In this document: positions 17,937 through 25,357 of the stretch, in pieces
How the letters are laid out: each line of letters begins with the position of its first letter
How positions within the stretch are numbered: the stretch's first letter is position 1
Assembly (NCBI RefSeq): GCF_003945765.1
Contig: NZ_CP027712.1
Span: 3,348,001 to 3,412,000, forward strand
DNA: 64,000 nucleotides
Direction: 5' to 3'
Source: Pseudomonas chlororaphis subsp. chlororaphis
GTDB taxonomy: Bacteria > Pseudomonadota > Gammaproteobacteria > Pseudomonadales > Pseudomonadaceae
Program-made: the position numbers and the translations under genes
The notes under the pieces: model-generated
Database searches by the model: none
What the model was told of the DNA's origin: nothing
What the model saw: the letters and a program-made list of their open reading frames with translations, nothing else

Positions 17937-19010
17937 ATGGCTACCATGAAAGCGGCAATTTTCGTTGAAAAGAACCGGATCGTGCTCGATGAAAAGCCGA
18001 TCCCCGAAGTGGGGCCGCTGGATGCCCTGGTGCGTATCACCACGACGACGATCTGCGGCACCGATGTGCACATCCTGCGGGGCGAGTACCCGGTGGCCAA
18101 GGGCCTGACCATCGGTCATGAACCGGTGGGTATCATCGAGCGGCTGGGCTCGCAGGTGCGCGGTTTTGTCGAGGGACAGCGGGTGATTGCCGGGGCCATC
18201 ACGCCCAGCGGGCAAAGTTATGCCTGCTTGTGCGGTTGCGCTTCCCAGGACGGCCCGGACACCCGCCATGGCTTTCGCGCCATCGGCGGCTGGAAGTTCG
18301 GCAACAGCATCGATGGCTGCCAGGCCGAGTACGTGCTGGTGCCGGATGCCCTGGCCAATCTGTGCCCGATCCCCGACGGCCTCAGCGACGAACAGGTGCT
18401 GATGTGCCCCGATATCATGTCCACCGGGTTTTCCGGGGCAGAGCGTGGTGAGGTCAGTATCGGCGATACCGTCGCGGTATTCGCCCTGGGGCCGATCGGC
18501 CTCTGCGCGGTAGCCGGCGCGCGGCTCAAGGGTGCCAGCCAGATCATCGGCGTGGATGCCGTGGCCGAGCGCATGACGGTCGCCAAACGCCTGGGAGCCA
18601 CCCACGTGGTCAACTTCAAGGACGGTAACGTGGTCGAGCAGATCATGGCGCTGACCGATGGCCGTGGCGTCGACGTGGCCATCGAAGCGCTGGGCACCCA
18701 GGGCACCTTCGAGTCCGCCTTGCGCGTCTTGCGGCCAGGCGGGCGGTTGTCCAGCCTCGGTGTCTATTCCAGCGACCTGCACATTCCCCTCGACGCCTTC
18801 GCCGCCGGGCTGGGCGACTACAGCATCGTCAGCACCCTGTGCCCTGGCGGCAAAGAACGCATGCGCCGCTTGATGGCGGTGGTGCAAAGCGGCGGGGTCG
18901 ATCTGTCGCCCCTGGTGACCCACCGTTTCAAACTCGACGATATCGAAGCCGCCTATGAGTTGTTCGCTCACCAGCGGGACGGGGTCATGAAGGTGGCGAT
19001 TACCCCGTGA
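17937..19010 (+). CDS. Zinc-dependent alcohol dehydrogenase (CbADH-like)
   Basis: 357-residue medium-chain dehydrogenase. Catalytic zinc ligands sit in TTICGTDVHILRG and IGHEPVGIIE. The structural-zinc cysteine cluster is not in its usual CxxCxxC form, as in the Clostridium beijerinckii NADP-dependent secondary alcohol dehydrogenase group, which also shares GWKFGNSIDGCQAEYV and STLCPGGKERMRRL. The Rossmann loop is VFALGPIGLCAVAGARL. Probably reduces ketones or aldehydes, or oxidises secondary alcohols, under low oxygen. The start has GGAGG upstream. It leads a plus-strand group with the next two genes and has a perfect ANR-type box 75 bp upstream. Confidence 0.92.
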   Translation: MATMKAAIFVEKNRIVLDEKPIPEVGPLDALVRITTTTICGTDVHILRGEYPVAKGLTIGHEPVGIIERLGSQVRGFVEGQRVIAGAITPSGQSYACLCGCASQDGPDTRHGFRAIGGWKFGNSIDGCQAEYVLVPDALANLCPIPDGLSDEQVLMCPDIMSTGFSGAERGEVSIGDTVAVFALGPIGLCAVAGARLKGASQIIGVDAVAERMTVAKRLGATHVVNFKDGNVVEQIMALTDGRGVDVAIEALGTQGTFESALRVLRPGGRLSSLGVYSSDLHIPLDAFAAGLGDYSIVSTLCPGGKERMRRLMAVVQSGGVDLSPLVTHRFKLDDIEAAYELFAHQRDGVMKVAITP

Positions 19011-19051
19011 TGCCCGGCCGGGCGACGCGGGTGCTTGAGCGGAGGCGATCG

Positions 19052-19294
19052 ATGATCATCGACATCACAGCGAAACCGACAGGCCATGGCTGGCTCGTGC
19101 ACATGGATGCCCTGACAGTGGGCTTCAGCAGCCTGGAAGCCGCGACGGCTTTCGTCGGTCAACTCCGGGCGCGCATCGATGCGCCGCATCCCTGGCCGAC
19201 CAGCCCTGGCCAGACGGAGGCCCCCCCTCGGACAGTCGGCGACCGATCCGCTCCGGCTACCAGGAAGGGGGCTTGCCCTGGCCTGCTGAAGTGA
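19052..19294 (+). CDS. Small hypothetical protein
   Basis: 80 residues from an ATG with a good GCGGAGG site; the open frame from 19007 overlapping the dehydrogenase is less likely. The first 45 residues (MIIDITAKPTGHGWLVHMDA) look like a small beta-alpha domain, and the remainder is Pro/Arg-rich and probably disordered. It sits 41 bp after the dehydrogenase and 43 bp before the MgtC-like gene, so it is likely co-transcribed. I do not recognise the family. Coding status rests on position and ribosome site. Confidence 0.6.
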   Translation: MIIDITAKPTGHGWLVHMDALTVGFSSLEAATAFVGQLRARIDAPHPWPTSPGQTEAPPRTVGDRSAPATRKGACPGLLK

Positions 19295-19337
19295 CCCTCG
19301 TGGCCAGGGCGGCAAGGTTCGTCCGCAGGGAGGCTCT

Positions 19338-20576
19338 ATGAGCGCGACCCTTGGCCTGGAAGGCGCGGCGGCTGCGCTGGGAATCGGCTTGCTCATCGGT
19401 CTGGAGCGCGAGCGGCACAAGGGGCGAGGAGACAGCCGTGCCTGTGCGGGGTTGCGCACGTTCGCCATTACCGCGCTGCTGGGGTATGTGGCGATGCAGG
19501 TCGGTGGTGCCCTGTTGCTGGGGATCATGGCTATCTGCCTGGCCTTGCTGATCACCGTGGCGTATTGGCGAAGCCTGGGCAGCGACCCGGGCGTGACCAG
19601 CGAAGTGGCGTTGCTTACAGTGCTGGCGCTGGGGGCTATGTGCGGTACGGCGCCGGAATTGGCGATTGCCATTGGCGTGGTCATGGCGGGGCTGCTGACG
19701 TATCGACAAAAGTTGCATCACTTCGCCCGCAGTCAATTGAGCGAAGCGGAAATGCGCGACGGGCTGGTACTGCTGATCGCCGCGCTGGTTGTGCTGCCGC
19801 TGGCACCGGATCGTTACATCGGGCCTTATGCCGCCATCAATTTGCGCACCATCTGCACCCTGACTGTGTTGCTGATGGCCGTGGGTGCGGTAGGGCATAT
19901 CGCCGTTCGCACCCTGGGCACTCGTTACGGTTATGCGATCAGTGCCATTGCTTCGGGGTTCGCCTCCAGCACGGTGACCATCGCCGCCATGGGGCATATC
20001 GCTGCCAGAGAGCCGGACAACATCAAGGCCCTGGGCGCGGCGGCGTTGTTCTCCAACCTGGCCACCCTGACCCAGGTGGGCCTGATCCTGGGCGCGGTCG
20101 ATACCGGTCTGCTGCACCCTATGTGGGGGCCGCTGTTCGCCGGCGCTGCCGCCACGGCATTGTATGGCCTGTGCCTGATGTTCCCCACGCCGGCCCAGGG
20201 CGCCCACCAGCCGATCAAGGTCGGCGGCGCGTTCAACCTCAAGCTGGCCTTGCTCGTCACGCTGGCCATGACGGGTATCACCTTCCTGTCGTCGGTGATG
20301 CTGAGTCACTTTGGCGAAGTCGGGGTGATGGTGACCGCGACCCTTAGCGGTTTTGCCGACGCCCATTCCTCGACAGCGTCGATAGCCTCCCTGGCCAAAT
20401 CTGGCCAGTTGCCGTTCCAGGCCATCGCCGCGCCCGTGCTGATCGCGGTCAGCAGCAATTCCCTGAGCAAATGCCTGGTGGCCTGGGTCAGTGGCGGGCG
20501 CCGCTTCGCCGCCTATGTCATTCCCGGCCAGGTATTGCTGACGCTGGCGATGTGGGCCGGCATCTGGCTGTACTGA
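19338..20576 (+). CDS. MgtC/SapB and DUF4010 membrane protein
   Basis: 412 residues, nearly all membrane helices. The N-terminal MgtC/SapB half (about 1-140) contains GIGLLIGLERERHKG, with the conserved ERE, then RTFAITALLGYVAMQ. The C-terminal DUF4010 half (about 180-412) contains SGFASSTVTIAAMG, GFADAHSSTASIASL and SNSLSKCLVAW. The family is found in many bacteria. Its transport or regulatory function is unsettled, and MgtC itself inhibits the F-ATPase and supports survival at low magnesium. It is a likely member of the ANR-controlled dehydrogenase transcript. It ends 106 bp before the next Usp. Confidence 0.88.
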   Translation: MSATLGLEGAAAALGIGLLIGLERERHKGRGDSRACAGLRTFAITALLGYVAMQVGGALLLGIMAICLALLITVAYWRSLGSDPGVTSEVALLTVLALGAMCGTAPELAIAIGVVMAGLLTYRQKLHHFARSQLSEAEMRDGLVLLIAALVVLPLAPDRYIGPYAAINLRTICTLTVLLMAVGAVGHIAVRTLGTRYGYAISAIASGFASSTVTIAAMGHIAAREPDNIKALGAAALFSNLATLTQVGLILGAVDTGLLHPMWGPLFAGAAATALYGLCLMFPTPAQGAHQPIKVGGAFNLKLALLVTLAMTGITFLSSVMLSHFGEVGVMVTATLSGFADAHSSTASIASLAKSGQLPFQAIAAPVLIAVSSNSLSKCLVAWVSGGRRFAAYVIPGQVLLTLAMWAGIWLY

Positions 20577-20595
20577 AACCTGTCGCTTCGGGTAG

Positions 20596-20609
20596 CTGAC
20601 AAAGATCAA
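20596..20609. promoter_or_regulatory. Degenerate ANR-like box
   Basis: CTGAC-AAAG-ATCAA: the downstream half is exact and the upstream half has two mismatches. It lies 74 bp before the Usp ATG at 20683, the same spacing as the perfect boxes elsewhere in the island. Confidence 0.5.
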
Positions 20610-20682
20610 GTCACCCGGCCCGGGAACGCTCAATCTGCAATTCCATTCCGTGTTCTGAGATGGCCGCGTGCCGAGGTGCCTT

Positions 20683-21600
20683 ATGTCGCAGACCCAGCGT
20701 TTACTGCTAATTGCCCCTCCCGCCATGAACCGCACACCGGCATTCGACCGCGCTGCGGCGCTGGCCCGGGCGATGCAGTTACCCTTGCATATCGTGGCGT
20801 TCGATTATTTGCAGGCGCTGGCGGTGGCCGGCCTGTTCGCGCCCGAACAGATCGCCCAGGCCCGGGACGGGTATCTGCAAAGCCATCGGCAGTGGCTTGA
20901 CGAGCAGGCTCGCTCGATGAGCGAACAGGGGATCGAGGTCACCCGCGAAGTGGTCTGGGTGCAGCATCCGTTCGAAGAAATCCTGCACTTCGTCAATGAG
21001 ATGCCCCTGGCCCTGATCGTCAAGGATGCCGAAGAAGAGCCTGCCTTGAAGCGCGTGTTTTTCACTCCCCTGGATTGGCAGTTGCTACGGGACTGTCCGG
21101 TACCGGTGCACCTGGTGACCAATGCCCTCAACCCACGGCCACGCAACGTACTGGCCATCGTCGATGTTCTGCGCAGCGATGAGCAGGACAGGGTGTTCAA
21201 CGACCAGATTATCGACGCCGCGGTAAAGCTGGCCGGGCAATGTGCCGCGGCACTCGAGCTGGTGCATGTGTATGACTGGGCCGCGGTGTATGCCCAGGAC
21301 ATGGGGGTTGGCGTGCTGCCGCTGAGCGTCGGGATCTACCAAGTGTTGGGCGAGGCGCAATTCGAGGCATTCGCAGCGCTGGCCGAACGCCATGGCGTGC
21401 CTCCAGAGCGTCGCCATTTCATCGAGGGTACGCCGCTGTCGTGTATCTGTGACTTTGCGACTGCCCACCGGACTGACGTCATTGTCATGGGAACCGTGCA
21501 GCACAAGGGACTGAAAAAACTCTTGGGCAGCACCGCCGAGCAGCTTTTGCACCGGGCTCCGTGCAGCGTACTGGCGATAAAACCGGACAAGACGCTTTGA
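20683..21600 (+). CDS. Tandem-domain universal stress protein (Usp 2 of 5)
   Basis: 305 residues, opening QTQRLLLIAPPAMNRTPAFD, a leader shared with the other copies. Two UspA domains; the second ends MGTVQHKGLKKLLGSTAEQL, in which the second glycine of the ATP-binding motif is replaced and one residue is missing, so nucleotide binding may be altered. The segment HRQWLDEQARSMSEQGIEVT in domain one is closely matched in the paralogues. The ATG at 20683 has CGAGGTG upstream. Convergent with the GNAT gene, with a stem-loop between them. Confidence 0.93.
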   Translation: MSQTQRLLLIAPPAMNRTPAFDRAAALARAMQLPLHIVAFDYLQALAVAGLFAPEQIAQARDGYLQSHRQWLDEQARSMSEQGIEVTREVVWVQHPFEEILHFVNEMPLALIVKDAEEEPALKRVFFTPLDWQLLRDCPVPVHLVTNALNPRPRNVLAIVDVLRSDEQDRVFNDQIIDAAVKLAGQCAAALELVHVYDWAAVYAQDMGVGVLPLSVGIYQVLGEAQFEAFAALAERHGVPPERRHFIEGTPLSCICDFATAHRTDVIVMGTVQHKGLKKLLGSTAEQLLHRAPCSVLAIKPDKTL

Positions 21601-21615
21601 TTGAGGATTGAATCG

Positions 21616-21648
21616 CCCGTGGCGGCCCGCTGGCCGGTACGCCACGGG
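21616..21648. terminator. Stem-loop between convergent Usp and GNAT genes
   Basis: CCCGTGGCG (21616-21624) pairs perfectly with CGCCACGGG (21640-21648). It stands just after the Usp stop and just before the GNAT stop on the other strand, so it could end transcription from both sides. No clear T-run. Confidence 0.5.
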
Positions 21649-21656
21649 GCGCTGGT

Positions 21657-22220
21657 TTACAGGTGGAGGCGATGGATGACCTGGCGGCTGTCGTCGGGAT
21701 CGTGACTCCGTTCGAAACCCAGGGCCTTGGCCAGGTCGCGCATGGGCGCATTGCTGGCGGCGTCGATCGAATACATCTGGCGAAAGCCATTCTTGCGGGC
21801 AGCCTCGATCAGATGCTCCATCAATAAGGTTCCCAGGCCCAGGTGCGTCCATTCGTCGGCGACGGTTACCGCGCATTCGCATTCGTGCTCGCCCGTGGCG
21901 GCGTAGCGGCTGATACCGATCTCGATCAGTTGTCCGTTCTCATGAGCCAGCGCGACGTAGGCCATGTGCTGCTTGCCATCGGTGTACATCAACTGATCGA
22001 GCAGGGCGCCACTGGGGTCATTGATCTGGGCGAGGAAACGCATGTGCCTGGATTCGGGAGACAGACGCCTGATAAAGGCGTACTCCCGCTCGCGGTCCTT
22101 TTCCGCCAGTGGCCGGATCAGCACATGATGGCCGTCCTTCAGCGTTTCGATCCAGTGTTCTCCGGGGACCGCGGCGTAGACGGCGGCGGCCCGTTCGTTG
22201 TGGTTTTTGACAGTGAGCAT
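21657..22220 (-). CDS. GNAT-family N-acetyltransferase
   Basis: 187 residues. GNAT motif A is AVTVADEWTHLGLGTLLMEHLIEAARKNG (split: the acetyl-CoA pyrophosphate loop is WTHLGLGT), and REYAFIRRLSPESRHMRF is the N-terminal conserved part seen in the acetyltransferase domain of bacterial protein acetylases. The preferred ATG is 22220, preceded by GGAGAACCCC; an in-frame ATG at 22235 is possible. It is a single-domain enzyme, unlike Pat fusions with CoA-ligase domains, so it may acetylate proteins or a small amine. It has its own ANR-like box 87 bp upstream. Confidence 0.88.
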   Translation of the reverse strand: MLTVKNHNERAAAVYAAVPGEHWIETLKDGHHVLIRPLAEKDREREYAFIRRLSPESRHMRFLAQINDPSGALLDQLMYTDGKQHMAYVALAHENGQLIEIGISRYAATGEHECECAVTVADEWTHLGLGTLLMEHLIEAARKNGFRQMYSIDAASNAPMRDLAKALGFERSHDPDDSRQVIHRLHL

Positions 22221-22306
22221 GATGGGGTTCTCCATACGGCCGAAAGGGGCCGCGCGGCAGGGCACACGCGGTTCGCTTCGTTTTACCCCGCTGATGACAG
22301 GCGGAT

Positions 22307-22320
22307 CTGATCTGGATCAG
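22307..22320. promoter_or_regulatory. Near-perfect ANR-like box (GNAT side)
   Basis: CTGATCTGGATCAG, a perfect palindrome with one change per half-site from TTGAT/ATCAA. It lies 87 bp from the GNAT start at 22220. Confidence 0.65.
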
Positions 22321-22354
22321 ACACCGGCGACAGGCGTCGCTCATCGAGTGGGAT

Positions 22355-22368
22355 CTGATGTAAATCAA
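22355..22368. promoter_or_regulatory. ANR box (Usp side)
   Basis: CTGATGTAAATCAA, one mismatch from consensus, 75 bp before the Usp ATG at 22443. This divergent region therefore holds two separate boxes, one suitably spaced for each gene. Confidence 0.75.
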
Positions 22369-22442
22369 GCCGCTTGCCGGCGCACAAGGCGCACTCTTGG
22401 CCTATGCCGGCCGGTTCGACCGGTGCCTGAGCGAGGTGTGTG

Positions 22443-23339
22443 ATGGGGCATTACCAACGTTTGCTGCTGATCGCCGATCCAACCCTGCATCAGTCGCCAG
22501 CCTCGCTGCGGGCTGTCGCGCTGGCCAAGGCCAGCGGGGCGGCGCTGCATGTACGCGGCTTCGCCGAGCCGGCGCCGGTGGTGCATCTGTGGGAAGAGAG
22601 AATCGACGAGGCGGGCTATCAGCGTTATCTGCGTCGCCATCGCCGATGGGTGGCCGAAGAAACCCAGCGGCTCGGCGACCTGGGGCTGGAGGCGACGGTC
22701 GACGTGTTGTTCACCACCCATCCGCTGCTGGACATCCTGAAGACGGTCGAAGAGCTCGGTCCGGACCTGCTGATCAAGGATGTCAGCCTGGAACCGCTGC
22801 TCAAGCGAGTATTCATCACGCCCCTGGATTGCCATCTGTTGCGTGAGTGCCCGATCCCCGTGCATCTGGTCAATCAGGCCCGTTACGGGTTGCCGCACCG
22901 GGTCGTGGCGGCGGTGGACCCATTCGATCCACCGACCCAGATCAGCGGCCTGAACGACACCATCATCCAGACGGCCAACGTCCTGGCCTTGCAATGCGAT
23001 GCGCCACTGCACCTGCTGTACGCCTATGACTTGTCGCCTGCCTTCAATGGCGATGCACCGCTGGTCAGCGGTGGCTGGGGCATGGACGTCGTCGAAGAGC
23101 TGCGTGAGTCCTTGCACCTGGCGTTCGTCACCCTGGCGGAGCGTTATGCCATCGCGCCGGAACGCCGGCACTTTGTCCCGGGCCCGCCAGTGCCCGCGAT
23201 CGGCGACTTCGTCGAGCAGTACCTGGCCGATGTGGTGGTGATGGGGACTGTGCATCGGGTGGGAATCGACCGCTTGATCGGCAGCACGACCGAACGGGCG
23301 CTGTACTCGGTGCCGGGCAGTATTCTGGCGGTCAGGTGA
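22443..23339 (+). CDS. Tandem-domain universal stress protein (Usp 3 of 5)
   Basis: 298 residues with the same two-domain plan (opening GHYQRLLLIADPTLHQSPAS). The C-terminal motif reads MGTVHRVGIDRLIGSTTERA, again without the second ATP-motif glycine. HLLYAYDLSPAFNGDAPL sits in the same place as HVYDWAAVYAQD in Usp 2, a paralogue-specific insert before the second domain. The start ATG at 22443 follows GCGAGGTGTG, and a GTG directly before it is possible. It ends 12 bp from the stop of the convergent alcohol dehydrogenase. Confidence 0.93.
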   Translation: MGHYQRLLLIADPTLHQSPASLRAVALAKASGAALHVRGFAEPAPVVHLWEERIDEAGYQRYLRRHRRWVAEETQRLGDLGLEATVDVLFTTHPLLDILKTVEELGPDLLIKDVSLEPLLKRVFITPLDCHLLRECPIPVHLVNQARYGLPHRVVAAVDPFDPPTQISGLNDTIIQTANVLALQCDAPLHLLYAYDLSPAFNGDAPLVSGGWGMDVVEELRESLHLAFVTLAERYAIAPERRHFVPGPPVPAIGDFVEQYLADVVVMGTVHRVGIDRLIGSTTERALYSVPGSILAVR

Positions 23340-23351
23340 ACGGCTCGGGCG

Positions 23352-24335
23352 TCACGGAGTGAGTACGATTGCCCCGTTGAACTGACCGGCCCGCAGGCGC
23401 TCCAGGGCCTGATTGGCATCCTCCAGGGCGAAACAGGTGACGTCGCAGTGGACGGGGGTGTGCTGCAATTCTGCGAAAAACGCTCTGCCGTCTTCACGGG
23501 TCAGGTTGGCCACCGAGCGCACGCTGCGTTCGCCCCAGAGCAGTCGGTAAGGGAATGCCGGGATGTCGCTCATGTGGATGCCGGCGCAAATCACGCAGCC
23601 GCCCTTGACCGTGACGGCCAGCGCCGCCGGCACCAGCGAGCCGACGGGGGCGAAGATCAGGCTGGCATCGAGCGGGTGCGGCGGTGCTTGATCCGAGGGA
23701 CCGGCCCAACGGGCCCCCAGCGACCGGGCATAGTCCTGGCCCGCGCGGTCATCGGGCCGGGTGAAGGCATACACCTGCTGCCCCCGGCCCAGCGCGACCT
23801 GGATGGCCAGGTGCGCTGCCGCTCCGAAACCGTAGAGGCCCAGGTGGCGCACATTCCCGGCCATCCGCAGCGCCCGAAAGCCGATCAGCCCGGCACACAG
23901 CAACGGCGCGGCCTGGGTGGCCGAGAGCGCTTCGGGAATCGGCAGGCAGAAACGGGCGTCGGCGACCGTGTAGTCGGCGTAGCCGCCGTCCAGGTGACAG
24001 CCGGTAAATTGTGCCTGGTCGCACAGATTTTCCCGGCCGGTGCGGCAGAACGCGCATTCGCCGCATGTCCAGCCGAGCCATGGAACGCCCACCCGCTGGC
24101 CGATCCAGTCGGGCGCGACGTCGGCGCCCACCGCGGTCACCTGGCCAACGATTTCGTGGCCGGGCACTCGTGGCAGCAGCGCCTGGGGCAACTCGCCATC
24201 GACCAGATGCAGGTCGGTGCGGCAGACGCCGCAGGCCAGGACTTTGATCAGCAGTTGCCGGGGGCCGGGTGTCGGGACCGGGCGTTGTTCCTCTCGCAGC
24301 GGCTCGCCGGGGGTATGCAGGACCATGGCGCGCAT
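23352..24335 (-). CDS. Zinc-dependent alcohol dehydrogenase (AdhA-like)
   Basis: 327 residues. Catalytic zinc is bound by CGVCRTDLHLVDG and VPGHEIVGQV, and structural zinc by CGECAFCRTGRENLCDQ with all four cysteines. The nucleotide-binding loop is LYGFGAAAHLAIQVALG. This group oxidises primary alcohols or reduces aldehydes, often with broad specificity. It starts 23 bp after the FNR-like gene in the same direction, so the regulator and this enzyme are probably one transcript. The ATG at 24335 has GGAGAGTCGTC upstream, the same ribosome-site context as Usp 1. Confidence 0.93.
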   Translation of the reverse strand: MRAMVLHTPGEPLREEQRPVPTPGPRQLLIKVLACGVCRTDLHLVDGELPQALLPRVPGHEIVGQVTAVGADVAPDWIGQRVGVPWLGWTCGECAFCRTGRENLCDQAQFTGCHLDGGYADYTVADARFCLPIPEALSATQAAPLLCAGLIGFRALRMAGNVRHLGLYGFGAAAHLAIQVALGRGQQVYAFTRPDDRAGQDYARSLGARWAGPSDQAPPHPLDASLIFAPVGSLVPAALAVTVKGGCVICAGIHMSDIPAFPYRLLWGERSVRSVANLTREDGRAFFAELQHTPVHCDVTCFALEDANQALERLRAGQFNGAIVLTP

Positions 24336-24358
24336 GACGACTCTCCGGACGTGCAGGG

Positions 24359-25105
24359 TCAGCGCAGGGCCGAGCGGTGGCAACCTGCGACCAATTGCTT
24401 GAGCCCCTCCAGGTTCAGGACCTTGACTTCCCGCCCGGAAATTTCCACCAGCCCCTGGTCCCGCAGGTGCGCGATGCCCCGGCAAATGGTTTCCAGCCTC
24501 AGCCCCAGGTAGGAGCCGATCTCCTCGCGGCGCATCTTCAGGATGAAGTCCCTGGACGAGTAGCCACGCAGGCTCAGGCGTTGCGACAGGTTCAGCAGGA
24601 AGGCCGCCAGGCGTTCGTCGGAGTTCATATTGCCCATCAGCATCAACATGCTGTGATCGCGCACGATCTCTCTACTCAGGAGTTTGTTCAGGCTGTGTTG
24701 CAAGGATGGCAAGTCCTGGGCGAGCTTCTCCAGTTGAGCGAAGTGGATAGGACAGACTTCGCTGTCCTCAAGGGCGAACGCGCTGCAGGCGTGTTCGTCG
24801 GCACTGATGGCATCCAGACCAAGCATCTCACCCGATATCTGAAAGCCGGTGACCTGTTCACGACCGTCGATTGAAACCATGCTGGTCTTGAACGAGCCTA
24901 TGCGGACCGCATACAGCGAGCGCAAGGGATCGCCTGTACGGTAGAGGGCCGCGCCTTTTTTAACCTTGAAGCGTTGCACGATCAGAGTGTCCAGACGCTC
25001 GATCTCCGGCCCGCTCAGGCCAAGCGGCAGGCACAGCTCCAAGACACTGCAGTTGGCGCATGCAGCCTTGAGGTAGTGGTTGGGGGACACTCGGGTGTCG
25101 GGCAT
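24359..25105 (-). CDS. Oxygen-sensing FNR/ANR-type regulator
   Basis: 248 residues. Fe-S ligand cysteines are present at C16, C19 and C25 (CANCSVLELC, C-x2-C-x5-C) and C118 (EDSEVCPI), matching FNR C20/C23/C29/C122. The cNMP-type barrel spans about 40-145. The DNA-binding helix reads LRLETICRGI: E205 and R209 match FNR E209 and R213, but the usual serine is Cys208. This is a second ANR-like protein distinct from canonical Anr; Pseudomonas putida is known to carry three FNR types. The ATG at 25105 has AGAGGG upstream. It lies in the middle of the genes whose boxes it could bind. Confidence 0.93.
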   Translation of the reverse strand: MPDTRVSPNHYLKAACANCSVLELCLPLGLSGPEIERLDTLIVQRFKVKKGAALYRTGDPLRSLYAVRIGSFKTSMVSIDGREQVTGFQISGEMLGLDAISADEHACSAFALEDSEVCPIHFAQLEKLAQDLPSLQHSLNKLLSREIVRDHSMLMLMGNMNSDERLAAFLLNLSQRLSLRGYSSRDFILKMRREEIGSYLGLRLETICRGIAHLRDQGLVEISGREVKVLNLEGLKQLVAGCHRSALR

Positions 25106-25276
25106 GCCAGTAAGCCCTCTATTGGTGGGTGAAGCATAGTTCCTGGGCATGGGCAAGGCGCGCCATTCGGCTGCTTGCCGGGAGGACGCGACGAATGGAA
25201 CCGCCCCGACCGGAGAGGCATTGCCGGACATCGATAGAAATGTTGCGTCATTCAATTTCAATGGTGCCTGCGCAAC

Positions 25277-25290
25277 TTGATGTAAATCAA
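25277..25290. promoter_or_regulatory. Perfect ANR/FNR box
   Basis: TTGATGTAAATCAA inside the longer palindrome-like CTTGATGTAAATCAAG. It is 68 bp before the phosphoketolase ATG and 172 bp from the regulator's own start, so autoregulation is possible. Confidence 0.88.
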
Positions 25291-25357
25291 GTTTTGCGTG
25301 TTCCAGACTCCCAGAATCAACGAATCTCGATCGGTGGGCCCCCAGGCGGAGAACTTC

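Noticed and set aside
19257..20735. 492-residue minus-strand open frame
   Set aside because: Antisense to the MgtC/DUF4010 gene; rich in Gly, Gln and Arg with no domain.
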